Below, piece after piece: positions 1-5,661 of a stretch of 12,563 nt of DNA. The position numbers were made by a program, and so were the translations under genes. The stretch comes from an uncultured Spirochaetales bacterium (GTDB lineage Bacteria > Spirochaetota > Spirochaetia > Sphaerochaetales > Sphaerochaetaceae): assembly GCA_934271365.1 (NCBI GenBank), contig CAKQRI010000044.1, forward strand, positions 1 through 12,563, written 5' to 3'. The notes beneath the pieces are model-generated. The model was not told the origin of the DNA and ran no database searches. It was given only the letters and a program-made list of their open reading frames with translations. Numbering within the stretch: the first letter of the stretch is position 1; each line of letters begins with the position of its first letter.

Positions 1-30
1 TCCCCTTTACAATTTAGGAAACAAGCCTTT

Positions 31-71
31 AAAATTGCAATGTGACTATGTCCAACAAAATGGGGTCACAT
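31..71 (-). terminator. Possible weak terminator downstream of htpG
   Basis: A 7-bp inverted repeat (ATGTGAC at 40-46, GTCACAT at 65-71) encloses a second short stem (51-54 with 61-64, one G-U pair) and a 6-base loop. Read on the minus strand, the hairpin is followed by TGCAATTTT, so a short T run begins about five bases after the stem. It lies about 55 bases past the htpG stop codon, where a terminator would be expected, but the T run is displaced and the inner stem is weak. Confidence 0.3.
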
Positions 72-105
72 CAGAATGGCGACTTCTATTCTGCTTAGCA
101 CTTCT

Positions 106-120
106 CTGTCACTTTGACAG
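106..120 (-). repeat. Small perfect hairpin just after the htpG stop
   Basis: CTGTCA (106-111) and TGACAG (115-120) form a perfect 6-bp stem with a 3-base loop, four bases past the htpG stop codon. No T run follows on the minus strand, so by itself it is not a standard terminator. It could protect the 3' end of the htpG message. Confidence 0.35.
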
Positions 121-124
121 TGTC

Positions 125-1999
125 TTATTTAGTAAGCAATACTGCAAGAGCCTTTGCAAAAGCTGTAGGATCTGATGGCATCAGGCCTTCCTGTAAGAGA
201 GCCTGATCAAGCAGATATTCACCATAGAGCTTAACAACTTCCTCATCACTCTCTTCATTTGCCTTCTTCACAATAGGATTCTCAGCATTGATTTCTAGAA
301 TAGGCTTGATTTCAGGAACCTCCCCACCCATCTGTTTCATCATACGCTGCATCTGTACAGTAGGATCATTCTCATCAACAACCACAGCAGATGGAGAATC
401 TACAAGGCGAGTTGATATCCTGACTTCCTTGACCTTGTCTCCAAGAGCCTTCTGAATCTTCTCTGCAATAGGCTTGTTCTCTTCTGCCTTAGCCTTCTCT
501 TCTTCGCTCTCCATGTCATCAAGGGCGCCACTCTTATTTATAGCCTTGAGTGGAACATCCTTATAAGTAGGAACTGAGGAAATGACAAAGTCATCGATAT
601 CATCAGACATAAGAAGAACCTCAAAGCCCTTCTTCTTATAAGCTGCAATCAGAGGAGAGTTTCTGAGAACATCTTCTTTGCCACCTGCTATGTAATAGAT
701 AGCTTTCTGGCCATCCTTCATTGCATCCTTATATTCTTTAAGTGATACAAACCCATCTCTTTCACTGCTCATGAATCTTACAAGCTCGAGAAGAGTATCT
801 CTATTTGCATAGTCTGAATAAAGTCCTTCCTTAAGAGGCCTGTTATATTCCTTAATGAATTTCTGATAGAGCTCAGGATTGTTCTCACTGATCTTCTGGA
901 ATTCAGAAAGAAGCTTCTTGACAGAGCCATTCCTGATTGCGCTCATTATCTTGTTTTCCTGCAGAATCTCTCTTGAAACATTAAGAGGAAGGTCTTCGCT
1001 ATCTATGATTCCTCTTACGAATCTCAGATAAGTCGGCAGAAGAGTCTTATCATCATCTGTAATATAGACTCTCTTGATATATAGCTTTACACCTGGCTTA
1101 TAGTCAGCATAGTTCATATCAAAAGGAGCCTTTGCTGGAATATAGAACAATGTCGTATACTCTGTTGCACCCTCGGCTTTTGTATGAATATAGAAAAGAG
1201 GATCATCACTATCATAATAGTTGTTTTTATAAAACTCTTTATAATCCTCATCCTTAAGCTCGCTCTTAGATCTTCTCCAGAGAGCTGAGGCTGAGTTTAT
1301 CTGCTCATTCTTATGCTCTACAGTCTTCTTCTCGTTGCCATTCTCATCCTTCTCATTCTCATAATGAGTCTGGTCATACTCAAGGTAGATAGGATAAGCG
1401 ATATAGTCAGAATACTTCTTTACAAGATTCTCAAGCTCCCATCTGTTTGCATATTCATAAGCATCCTCTTTCAGATAAAGAATGACATCCGAGCCCTGAC
1501 TATCCCTTTCCGCTTCTGTAATCTCATAAGAGGACTCTCCTCTTGATGACCATTTATAAGCTTTATCTTCTCCAGCCTTCTTTGATACGACCTCAATCTT
1601 ATTTGCAACCATGAATGCGGAATAGAAGCCAACACCGAACTGTCCAATGAGGTTGCTATCCTTTCGCTGATCTTCATTAAGAGAGGACAGGAACTTCTTT
1701 GTTCCTGAAGATGCAATAGTTCCGAGGTTATTATTCATATCCTCTTCATTCATTCCGATTCCATTGTCGCTTATCTTAAGGATTCTCACCCCATCTTCTG
1801 TAAATGAAAGCTGAATCCTAGGCTCAAAGGAAAAGCCCTTAAGATTTCCATCAACCAATGATAGATACTTAAGCTTATCTATAGCATCTGAGGCATTTGA
1901 AATAAGCTCCCTTAAGAAAATCTCCCTATTTGAATATAGAGAATGGATTAAAAGATGAAGCAGATCTGCTACTTCAGTCTTAAACTTTTTATTTGCCAT
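125..1999 (-). CDS. htpG: Molecular chaperone HtpG (bacterial Hsp90)
   Basis: Cytosolic ATP-dependent Hsp90 chaperone that helps client proteins fold and mature. The 624-residue product has the family's normal length. The N-terminal GHKL ATPase shows ELISNASDA (31-39, with the ATP/Mg-binding Asn and catalytic Glu), DNGIGM (78-83), GTIASSGT (93-100) and GQFGVGF (119-125). A short charged insert sits near 213-233. The middle domain carries PLNVSREILQ (338-347), whose Arg contacts the ATP gamma-phosphate. The C-terminal dimerisation domain is complete. The frame is open to a TTG five codons upstream, but I chose the ATG at 1999 because GGGAG lies 8 bases before it and MANKKF matches the usual family start. 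It stands alone, divergent from the ROK gene. No full CIRCE or other heat-shock operator is visible. Confidence 0.98.
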   Translation of the reverse strand: MANKKFKTEVADLLHLLIHSLYSNREIFLRELISNASDAIDKLKYLSLVDGNLKGFSFEPRIQLSFTEDGVRILKISDNGIGMNEEDMNNNLGTIASSGTKKFLSSLNEDQRKDSNLIGQFGVGFYSAFMVANKIEVVSKKAGEDKAYKWSSRGESSYEITEAERDSQGSDVILYLKEDAYEYANRWELENLVKKYSDYIAYPIYLEYDQTHYENEKDENGNEKKTVEHKNEQINSASALWRRSKSELKDEDYKEFYKNNYYDSDDPLFYIHTKAEGATEYTTLFYIPAKAPFDMNYADYKPGVKLYIKRVYITDDDKTLLPTYLRFVRGIIDSEDLPLNVSREILQENKIMSAIRNGSVKKLLSEFQKISENNPELYQKFIKEYNRPLKEGLYSDYANRDTLLELVRFMSSERDGFVSLKEYKDAMKDGQKAIYYIAGGKEDVLRNSPLIAAYKKKGFEVLLMSDDIDDFVISSVPTYKDVPLKAINKSGALDDMESEEEKAKAEENKPIAEKIQKALGDKVKEVRISTRLVDSPSAVVVDENDPTVQMQRMMKQMGGEVPEIKPILEINAENPIVKKANEESDEEVVKLYGEYLLDQALLQEGLMPSDPTAFAKALAVLLTK

Positions 2000-2032
2000 T
2001 TTTTGCACTCCCAATAAAACAATCTAGAAGAG

Positions 2033-2061
2033 AAAATACTAACAAACAGATCAAACGGCAA
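2033..2061 (-). promoter_or_regulatory. Sigma70-type promoter of htpG
   Basis: On the minus strand, TTGCCG (2061-2056) and TATTTT (2038-2033) are separated by exactly 17 bases; each matches the consensus at 4 of 6 positions. Transcription would start near 2026. That leaves a leader of about 27 bases containing the GGGAG ribosome-binding site of htpG. Spacing and placement are good, but no experimental support is available. Confidence 0.55.
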
Positions 2062-2072
2062 CATGCCTTTTA

Positions 2073-2081
2073 TGGTAATAT
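2073..2081 (+). promoter_or_regulatory. Candidate extended -10 abutting the ROK start codon
   Basis: TGG followed by TAATAT (2076-2081) lies six bases before the ATG at 2088, so a start seven bases past the -10 would fall on the A of the ATG. No Shine-Dalgarno sequence precedes this ATG, which fits a leaderless message. No clear -35 is seen and the -10 is far from consensus, so confidence is low. Confidence 0.25.
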
Positions 2082-2087
2082 AGCTCT

Positions 2088-3125
2088 ATGGATTTCTCAA
2101 AACCAGAAAATGCAAGAAAGATAAACAGGCTCAAAGTGCTATCTGCACTCAGAGAGAAGCCATGCTCAAGAGCAGAACTCTCTAGACGGCTTAAGATAAA
2201 CAAGGTTTCTATATCAGAGATTGCAGACTCTCTTCTGAAAGAGAATCTCATCAAAGAGATAGATAAGGACATGTCCACATCAGGGCGGCCATCTACTATC
2301 CTATCCATCTACAGAGAAAAAGGAAGAGTATTCTCTATCGAGATAAAAGAGAGGAAAATCACAGTATCTGCATCTAATCTTGATGGCCAGGTTCTGCGCT
2401 TTATGCAGCTTCCACGCACTCCGTCTTTCTGGGAAGATGTCAGGAATACCATAGAAAAGCTGAGCTCTTCTGACGTGAAGAACTATGGAGCTGCAATAAT
2501 AGCTGATGAAGATATAGAAGTACCTGATAATCTTCTTGATTTTCCTTTTCTGATAATCCCTTCGGTGATTGCTGAAGCAAAAGCAGAGATATCGCATGCA
2601 CCAGATGTGCTATCATCTACGCTCTTCTTATCATGGTCAGATAAAATCAATGCAGCATATACAGGAAGAGAGCTTCTGTTCCTTCCTACATTTGCACATA
2701 TGAAAGTCAGAAATGATGGCATATGCAGATGTGGTGGCATAGGCTGCCTAGAAGAAGCTGCTTCTCTATCTTCAATCAAAGAAAAAAGCGGACTAGATAG
2801 CAGATCTCTTATGAATGCACCTCTCAAAGAGCCTCTTGCAGCCATTGCATTTGCAATAACAGAAGCTGCGCAGATTCTTGGAGTAAAAAATGCAATGATC
2901 ACAGGAGAGTTCTCTTCCATGAAAGATGAGAACTATGCATATCTGCAGGAACGGATATCCTCAAAGCTTCCTCCAAGCAGAAAAGATTTTGTGATATTCA
3001 GATCTCAATGCGGAGAGTCTGCTGCAAGAGAAGGAGGCGGCATCGCTGCGCTTGAACGCTTCTTCTACCAAACAGAGCTTTTAGAAAAGCTTAGCTCTAT
3101 TGAAAATAATAGCCTCTGTCTTTAG
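2088..3125 (+). CDS. ROK-family transcriptional regulator, degenerate kinase domain
   Basis: Predicted cytosolic DNA-binding regulator of the NagC/XylR type, 345 residues. Residues about 10-60 form a winged helix-turn-helix (SRAELSRRLKINKVSISEIA), followed by the wing Gly-Arg-Pro at 66-68. The rest is a ROK sugar-kinase fold. It keeps the ROK zinc signature (His204, then CRCGGIGCLE with Cys213, Cys215 and Cys220). It lacks the DxGGT phosphate loop, the catalytic Asn-Asp and the GxGxGxG loop, so it is very unlikely to phosphorylate sugars and may sense a ligand without catalysis. No Shine-Dalgarno precedes the ATG. It is divergent from htpG, with an 88-base gap, and overlaps the 3' end of the convergent gene by 29 bp. 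Its targets cannot be read from the context. Confidence 0.85.
   Translation: MDFSKPENARKINRLKVLSALREKPCSRAELSRRLKINKVSISEIADSLLKENLIKEIDKDMSTSGRPSTILSIYREKGRVFSIEIKERKITVSASNLDGQVLRFMQLPRTPSFWEDVRNTIEKLSSSDVKNYGAAIIADEDIEVPDNLLDFPFLIIPSVIAEAKAEISHAPDVLSSTLFLSWSDKINAAYTGRELLFLPTFAHMKVRNDGICRCGGIGCLEEAASLSSIKEKSGLDSRSLMNAPLKEPLAAIAFAITEAAQILGVKNAMITGEFSSMKDENYAYLQERISSKLPPSRKDFVIFRSQCGESAAREGGGIAALERFFYQTELLEKLSSIENNSLCL
3076..3091 (-). terminator. Weak hairpin past the lipoprotein gene, inside the ROK gene
   Basis: AGCTTTT (3076-3082) and AAAAGCT (3085-3091) form a perfect 7-bp inverted repeat, starting six bases past the minus-strand stop of the convergent gene. On the minus strand CTGTTTGG follows, so the T run is poor. 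It lies within coding sequence of the plus-strand ROK gene and may be chance, but it is the only terminator-like element at this 3' end. Confidence 0.25.
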
Positions 3126-3948
3126 TCCTGAATATCAAATACGAGAACAGCAGAATCAGGTAAAAGAGCCAATATAGCGACTCCCCTATTACAAAATATG
3201 AGATTATAATCGGAAGCGCTGTAAAAAGAAGTGCTATAAGTGCCGAAACGCCACGTGATAGCGGCATCTTATTTGCGCTTCTTATAGCAACCGATGCTGT
3301 GAATAATACAATTATTATAATGAATATACCCATTATCTGGAGTGCAGCAGAAGAAAGTTCTTCTTTAAGTATGACATCATCCCTCTTCTTCTCTTCACTC
3401 TTAGTAGATTCCGGAATAGCTATTATCTCATCCCCGATGCTTTCATCTTCTGCTATAGAAGGAGTAGCCTCTTCTATAAAATCAGCTTCTGCTTCTGTAG
3501 CTTCATCAGAATCCGTAGTATCTGAAGCTATCTCTTCTTCCTGAATCCACGATGATTCAGACTGCGGAATCTCTTCCTCAGGCAATTGATCAATAGCCAT
3601 TTCCTCTGAATGTTCAGATTCTGAATTCACTCGAGAATCTTCGGTGACCGCCGAAGCCTCGGCTACAATAGATGGAGACGGCGCATCCTCAGCAGCAATG
3701 ATGCTGTTTATAGCTTCATTGCTATCTGATTCCTCGTTTATAGACGCAGCAATAGAAGCCTCATCTGGAATAGAAACTGAAGTCTCTTCAATGCTATATG
3801 GCACAGGGGGAACTTCCTCTACTTCAATCTCGGCAGCAGGTGCTTGGAAATTCTCTTCTACGACAGAGCTATTATCATCAACTACAGTAGTTGCACATGA
3901 TACAGATAAAGCTATTACAGCAACAACAATCAGAATCCACTTTTTCAT
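3097..3948 (-). CDS. Putative lipoprotein with acidic linker and three C-terminal membrane segments; family unknown
   Basis: I do not recognise a family. From the ATG at 3948 the product is about 283 residues. It begins with Met-Lys-Lys-Trp, a hydrophobic stretch and L-S-V-S-Cys18, a relaxed spirochaete-type lipobox. Residues about 20-195 are low-complexity, very rich in Glu, Asp, Ser and Ala, and surely disordered. Three hydrophobic helices follow (about 203-221, 234-253 and 257-272), with a short basic tail. This predicts an acidic extracytoplasmic stalk tethered at both ends. The frame stays open upstream to 4131, but that part crosses a terminator hairpin and lacks coding character, so I start at MKKW. 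GAGAAG five bases upstream is a weak ribosome-binding site. The 3' end overlaps the ROK gene by 29 bp. A plain signal peptide instead of lipidation is possible. Confidence 0.65.
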   Translation of the reverse strand: MKKWILIVVAVIALSVSCATTVVDDNSSVVEENFQAPAAEIEVEEVPPVPYSIEETSVSIPDEASIAASINEESDSNEAINSIIAAEDAPSPSIVAEASAVTEDSRVNSESEHSEEMAIDQLPEEEIPQSESSWIQEEEIASDTTDSDEATEAEADFIEEATPSIAEDESIGDEIIAIPESTKSEEKKRDDVILKEELSSAALQIMGIFIIIIVLFTASVAIRSANKMPLSRGVSALIALLFTALPIIISYFVIGESLYWLFYLILLFSYLIFRTKDRGYYFQ

Positions 3949-3957
3949 ACACACTTC

Positions 3958-3966
3958 TCTATAACA
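3958..3966 (-). promoter_or_regulatory. Candidate extended -10 for the lipoprotein gene
   Basis: On the minus strand TGT plus TATAGA (-10 at 3963-3958) lies between the small-RNA terminator and the ATG at 3948. Four of six -10 bases match, with a TGn extension, but no -35 is evident. Transcription would begin near 3951, only a few bases before the ATG. If real, the lipoprotein gene does not depend on readthrough of the upstream terminator. Confidence 0.3.
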
Positions 3967-3989
3967 CAGAAACGGTAAAAAGGTTTCAT

Positions 3990-4020
3990 AAAAAAACCGC
4001 TGGACCTTTTCCCCCAGCGG
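3990..4020 (-). terminator. Strong intrinsic terminator, minus strand
   Basis: CCGCTGG (3997-4003) and CCAGCGG (4014-4020) form a perfect 7-bp GC-rich stem with a 10-base loop. On the minus strand the stem is followed directly by seven T. There is no T run on the plus-strand side, so the orientation is clear. No minus-strand protein gene lies upstream of it (the next gene, from 4272, is on the plus strand), so it must end a non-coding transcript or attenuate the leader of the lipoprotein gene. Confidence 0.8.
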
Positions 4021-4083
4021 CAACCTCCTCAGTCCTTTCCAGGACGCGTCATCAGATGAGCTAGAACAATCTCCATCCATGAC
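3990..4083 (-). ncRNA. Candidate small RNA (about 94 nt) or attenuated leader
   Basis: Read on the minus strand from 4083, three hairpins follow in order. The first pairs 4079-4083 with 4048-4052 (GUCAU/AUGAC), continues with 4074-4077 against 4055-4058, and has a 10-base loop. The second pairs 4041-4045 with 4032-4036 (GUCCU/AGGAC) around a GGAA tetraloop. The third is the intrinsic terminator at 3990-4020. A 17-base-spaced promoter predicts transcription starting at 4083, the first base of hairpin one, which makes the unit self-consistent. It matches no RNA family I recognise. It lacks the conserved SRP RNA apical loop and is too short for RNase P RNA or tmRNA. The alternative is a regulated leader of the lipoprotein gene about 40 bases downstream. 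Confidence 0.45.
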
Positions 4084-4089
4084 TATTAC

Positions 4090-4118
4090 ATTGTCGCATT
4101 GAATCAGGAATAACGCAA
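4090..4118 (-). promoter_or_regulatory. Candidate promoter of the small RNA
   Basis: On the minus strand TTGCGT (4118-4113) and GACAAT (4095-4090) are 17 bases apart. The -10 matches 4 of 6 consensus bases and the -35 matches 3 of 6. A run of A residues just upstream could act as an UP element. The predicted start, seven bases past the -10, is 4083, exactly where the first RNA hairpin begins. Confidence 0.4.
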
Positions 4119-4271
4119 ACTTTTTTTGCATTTTTTAATAAAAAATAAATCATATGAGCAATTGTTTAGAGGCTAATAAATTAATGGAAAAACTCTCTTA
4201 TAAGAAGCTGTTATATACACAAAATTATGGAATCTATTGTAAATGAATACCCCAATACATAGAATTGAGGC
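4111..4271. other. AT-rich gene-free stretch upstream of the ABC gene
   Basis: This is the rest of the gene-free region 3949-4271. I see no gene in it. GCAAA (4115-4119) and TTTGC (4125-4129) form a weak 5-bp hairpin followed by ATTTTTT on the plus strand. It is terminator-shaped, but no plus-strand gene ends nearby. The promoter of the ABC gene should lie here; TTATAT at 4211-4216 is a possible -10 but has no convincing -35. Confidence 0.4.
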
Positions 4272-5051
4272 ATGGATAATATAATAGAAATCAAGCATGC
4301 TTCTGTAAGAAGAGATGATAGATATATTCTGAATGATGTATCACTTAGCGTTAAGATAGGTGAGAGAATTGCGGTTCTAGGACCTAATGGCGCTGGAAAA
4401 TCCACATTGATAAGCGTCATTGCAAGAAAGACATACCCTCTGGCACTTGAAGAGTACAGCAACTCAATATTCGGAGAAGAGCGCTGGATCATTCAGAGTC
4501 TAAAGCCTCTAATCGGGCTTGTATCTCCAGCTGAAGACGTTTTTCTTTCTACAACATATCCAGCTAGGGAGATTGTTGCCTCTGGTATATTCTCTTCCCT
4601 CGGCTTTGATTTCCATCATGAGATCTCTGATGAGATATGGAAAAAAGCAGACCATGAGCTTAAGAAGGTCGGAATGCTTGAAAAGAGAGACAGAATCATG
4701 ACCACACTCTCTACTGGTGAAAAGCGAAGGATCATCCTTGCACGTGCGGCAATCAACAATCCACCTCTACTGCTTCTTGACGAAGCATCAAACGGCCTGG
4801 ATTTCCCATCAAGAGCAGACCTTAGGAAGGTAATATCATCATATGCAGATGATGGACGGACAATAATAATGGTCACACATGAGCTCTCTGAAATCATAAA
4901 AGAAGTAGATAGGATACTTCTCATGCGAGATGGAGAGATTGTAATGGATGGAAAAAAGAAAGACTGCCTTAGAAGCGATATACTCTCAGACTTATATAAG
5001 CGTCATGTTGAAGTTGCAGAAAAAGACGGAATATATACTGCATTCTGCTAA
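4272..5051 (+). CDS. Orphan ABC transporter-type ATPase (ModF/YlmA-like)
   Basis: A single 259-residue ABC ATP-binding domain. It shows Walker A GPNGAGKST (37-45), a signature reading LSTGE (146-150) instead of LSGGQ, Walker B LLLLDE (166-171), a SNGLD D-loop (173-177) and His203 as the switch histidine. Where the Q-loop glutamine normally sits the sequence reads VSPAED, as I recall for some ModF/YlmA-like stand-alone ATPases. No permease or binding protein is adjacent, so its partner must be encoded elsewhere or it works alone; its substrate is unknown. An in-frame TGA four bases upstream fixes the ATG at 4272 as the earliest start. GAGG ends only one base before that ATG, which is too close for normal Shine-Dalgarno spacing. 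A terminator-like hairpin follows within 13 bases of the stop. Confidence 0.85.
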   Translation: MDNIIEIKHASVRRDDRYILNDVSLSVKIGERIAVLGPNGAGKSTLISVIARKTYPLALEEYSNSIFGEERWIIQSLKPLIGLVSPAEDVFLSTTYPAREIVASGIFSSLGFDFHHEISDEIWKKADHELKKVGMLEKRDRIMTTLSTGEKRRIILARAAINNPPLLLLDEASNGLDFPSRADLRKVISSYADDGRTIIMVTHELSEIIKEVDRILLMRDGEIVMDGKKKDCLRSDILSDLYKRHVEVAEKDGIYTAFC

Positions 5052-5063
5052 TTTTCCCATTTT

Positions 5064-5103
5064 GCCTCTTTTTCTGGTTATTATTAGATAAGGAGGCTTT
5101 TTT
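5064..5103 (+). terminator. Intrinsic terminator whose 3' arm is the next gene's Shine-Dalgarno
   Basis: GCCTCTTT (5064-5071) pairs with AAGGAGGC (5090-5097), including one G-U pair. After a U-U mismatch (5072/5089), TCT (5073-5075) pairs with AGA (5086-5088) around a 10-base loop. Six T (5098-5103) follow, then the ATG of the flavodoxin gene at 5104. The element therefore has the form of an intrinsic terminator for the ABC gene, while AAGGAGG in its 3' arm is the only ribosome-binding site of the next gene, with correct spacing of seven bases. Confidence 0.6.
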
Positions 5104-5661
5104 ATGAGAGCTAACATCATAATACATTCAGTTTCAGGCAACCTGTTCATAATTGCAGATACTCTTAAGGATAAGCTTATAGGGAAAGGCATAGATGCTA
5201 AACTTTACCGGGTTGAGGATTTAGACCTCCATCTTGAGGCAAATGAGAAGAGCGAAGTGATAGAATACTATGAGGATATCATAGCTCTGCCACTTGCAAA
5301 TAACAGGAAGCTTGAGAAAGCTGATGCAATAATAATAGGAACATGCTCAAGATTCGGCATGCCATCTGCTGAAATGAAGGCATTTCTTGACTCAACATGG
5401 CCTCTATATGAATCACAGAGCCTGAAGAATAAGAAGTTCTATGGCTTTGCGTCATCTCCTGTTTCAGCTGAGGACGGAAGCAAAGCCGTAAAAGGACTGT
5501 ACACATGGGCAAGAATGCAGGGCTTGGATCTTATACCATATGAATCATACATACATAAGGAAAGCGAGATAATGCCAAATAGACCCGGAGAGGATATAGA
5601 TTTATTTGCAGATGCATTAGCTGAGGCTATTTCTGCCTCAGAATGTCAAAAAGATAGCTGA
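5104..5661 (+). CDS. WrbA-like flavodoxin-fold FMN oxidoreductase
   Basis: A 185-residue flavodoxin-fold protein, expected to bind FMN and to reduce quinones or similar acceptors with NAD(P)H in the cytosol. The N-terminal strand and loop IIHSVSGNL (6-14) is the FMN phosphate-binding loop. GTCSRFGMPSAEMKAFLD (79-96) corresponds closely to the WrbA segment GTPTRFGN..AQMRNFLD next to the isoalloxazine ring. It is slightly shorter than typical WrbA (about 200 residues), so the exact substrate is uncertain and I give no gene symbol. AGGAGG seven bases upstream decides the start. That sequence is part of a hairpin followed by a T run, so expression may be controlled by RNA structure. The 3' end overlaps the convergent gene by 35 bp. 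Confidence 0.82.
   Translation: MRANIIIHSVSGNLFIIADTLKDKLIGKGIDAKLYRVEDLDLHLEANEKSEVIEYYEDIIALPLANNRKLEKADAIIIGTCSRFGMPSAEMKAFLDSTWPLYESQSLKNKKFYGFASSPVSAEDGSKAVKGLYTWARMQGLDLIPYESYIHKESEIMPNRPGEDIDLFADALAEAISASECQKDS

Noticed and set aside
95..103. A CIRCE-like half site (TTAGCACTT) downstream of htpG, and GAGTGCAAA just upstream of its ATG
   Set aside because: CIRCE needs TTAGCACTC and GAGTGCTAA spaced by nine bases. Neither site has its partner arm at that spacing, and the first is at the wrong end of the gene.
2000..2014. A TTG start five codons upstream of the htpG ATG
   Set aside because: It would place the clear GGGAG ribosome-binding site inside the coding sequence; the ATG at 1999 has correct spacing and the usual family N-terminus.
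2483..2920. A 145-codon minus-strand frame inside the ROK gene
   Set aside because: It lies fully antisense to a well-supported gene and shows no domain or ribosome-binding site.
3644..3964. Plus-strand open frames opposite the acidic lipoprotein gene
   Set aside because: They are Ser/Ala-rich shadows of the Glu/Ser/Ala-rich coding strand, without ribosome sites or recognisable domains.
4028..4052. Resemblance of the GGAA-loop hairpin and a GATGACGCGT string to 4.5S SRP RNA
   Set aside because: The conserved SRP apical loop (GGAAGG followed by AGCA) and the long closing helix are absent, and the shared string lies on the wrong side of the loop.
4020..4083. CTGATGA in the small-RNA region as a hammerhead ribozyme core
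   Set aside because: After the following hairpin the required GAAA and the closing stem with its cleavage site are missing.
3949..4131. Upstream extension of the lipoprotein reading frame to 4131
   Set aside because: The extra 61 codons run through a perfect terminator hairpin, have no protein-like composition, and would bury the signal peptide in the middle of the protein.
4211..4492. A 93-codon minus-strand frame over the start of the ABC gene, upstream of the orphan terminator
   Set aside because: Most of it is antisense to the Walker A region of the ABC gene and it has no protein-family character, so it does not explain the terminator at 3990-4020.
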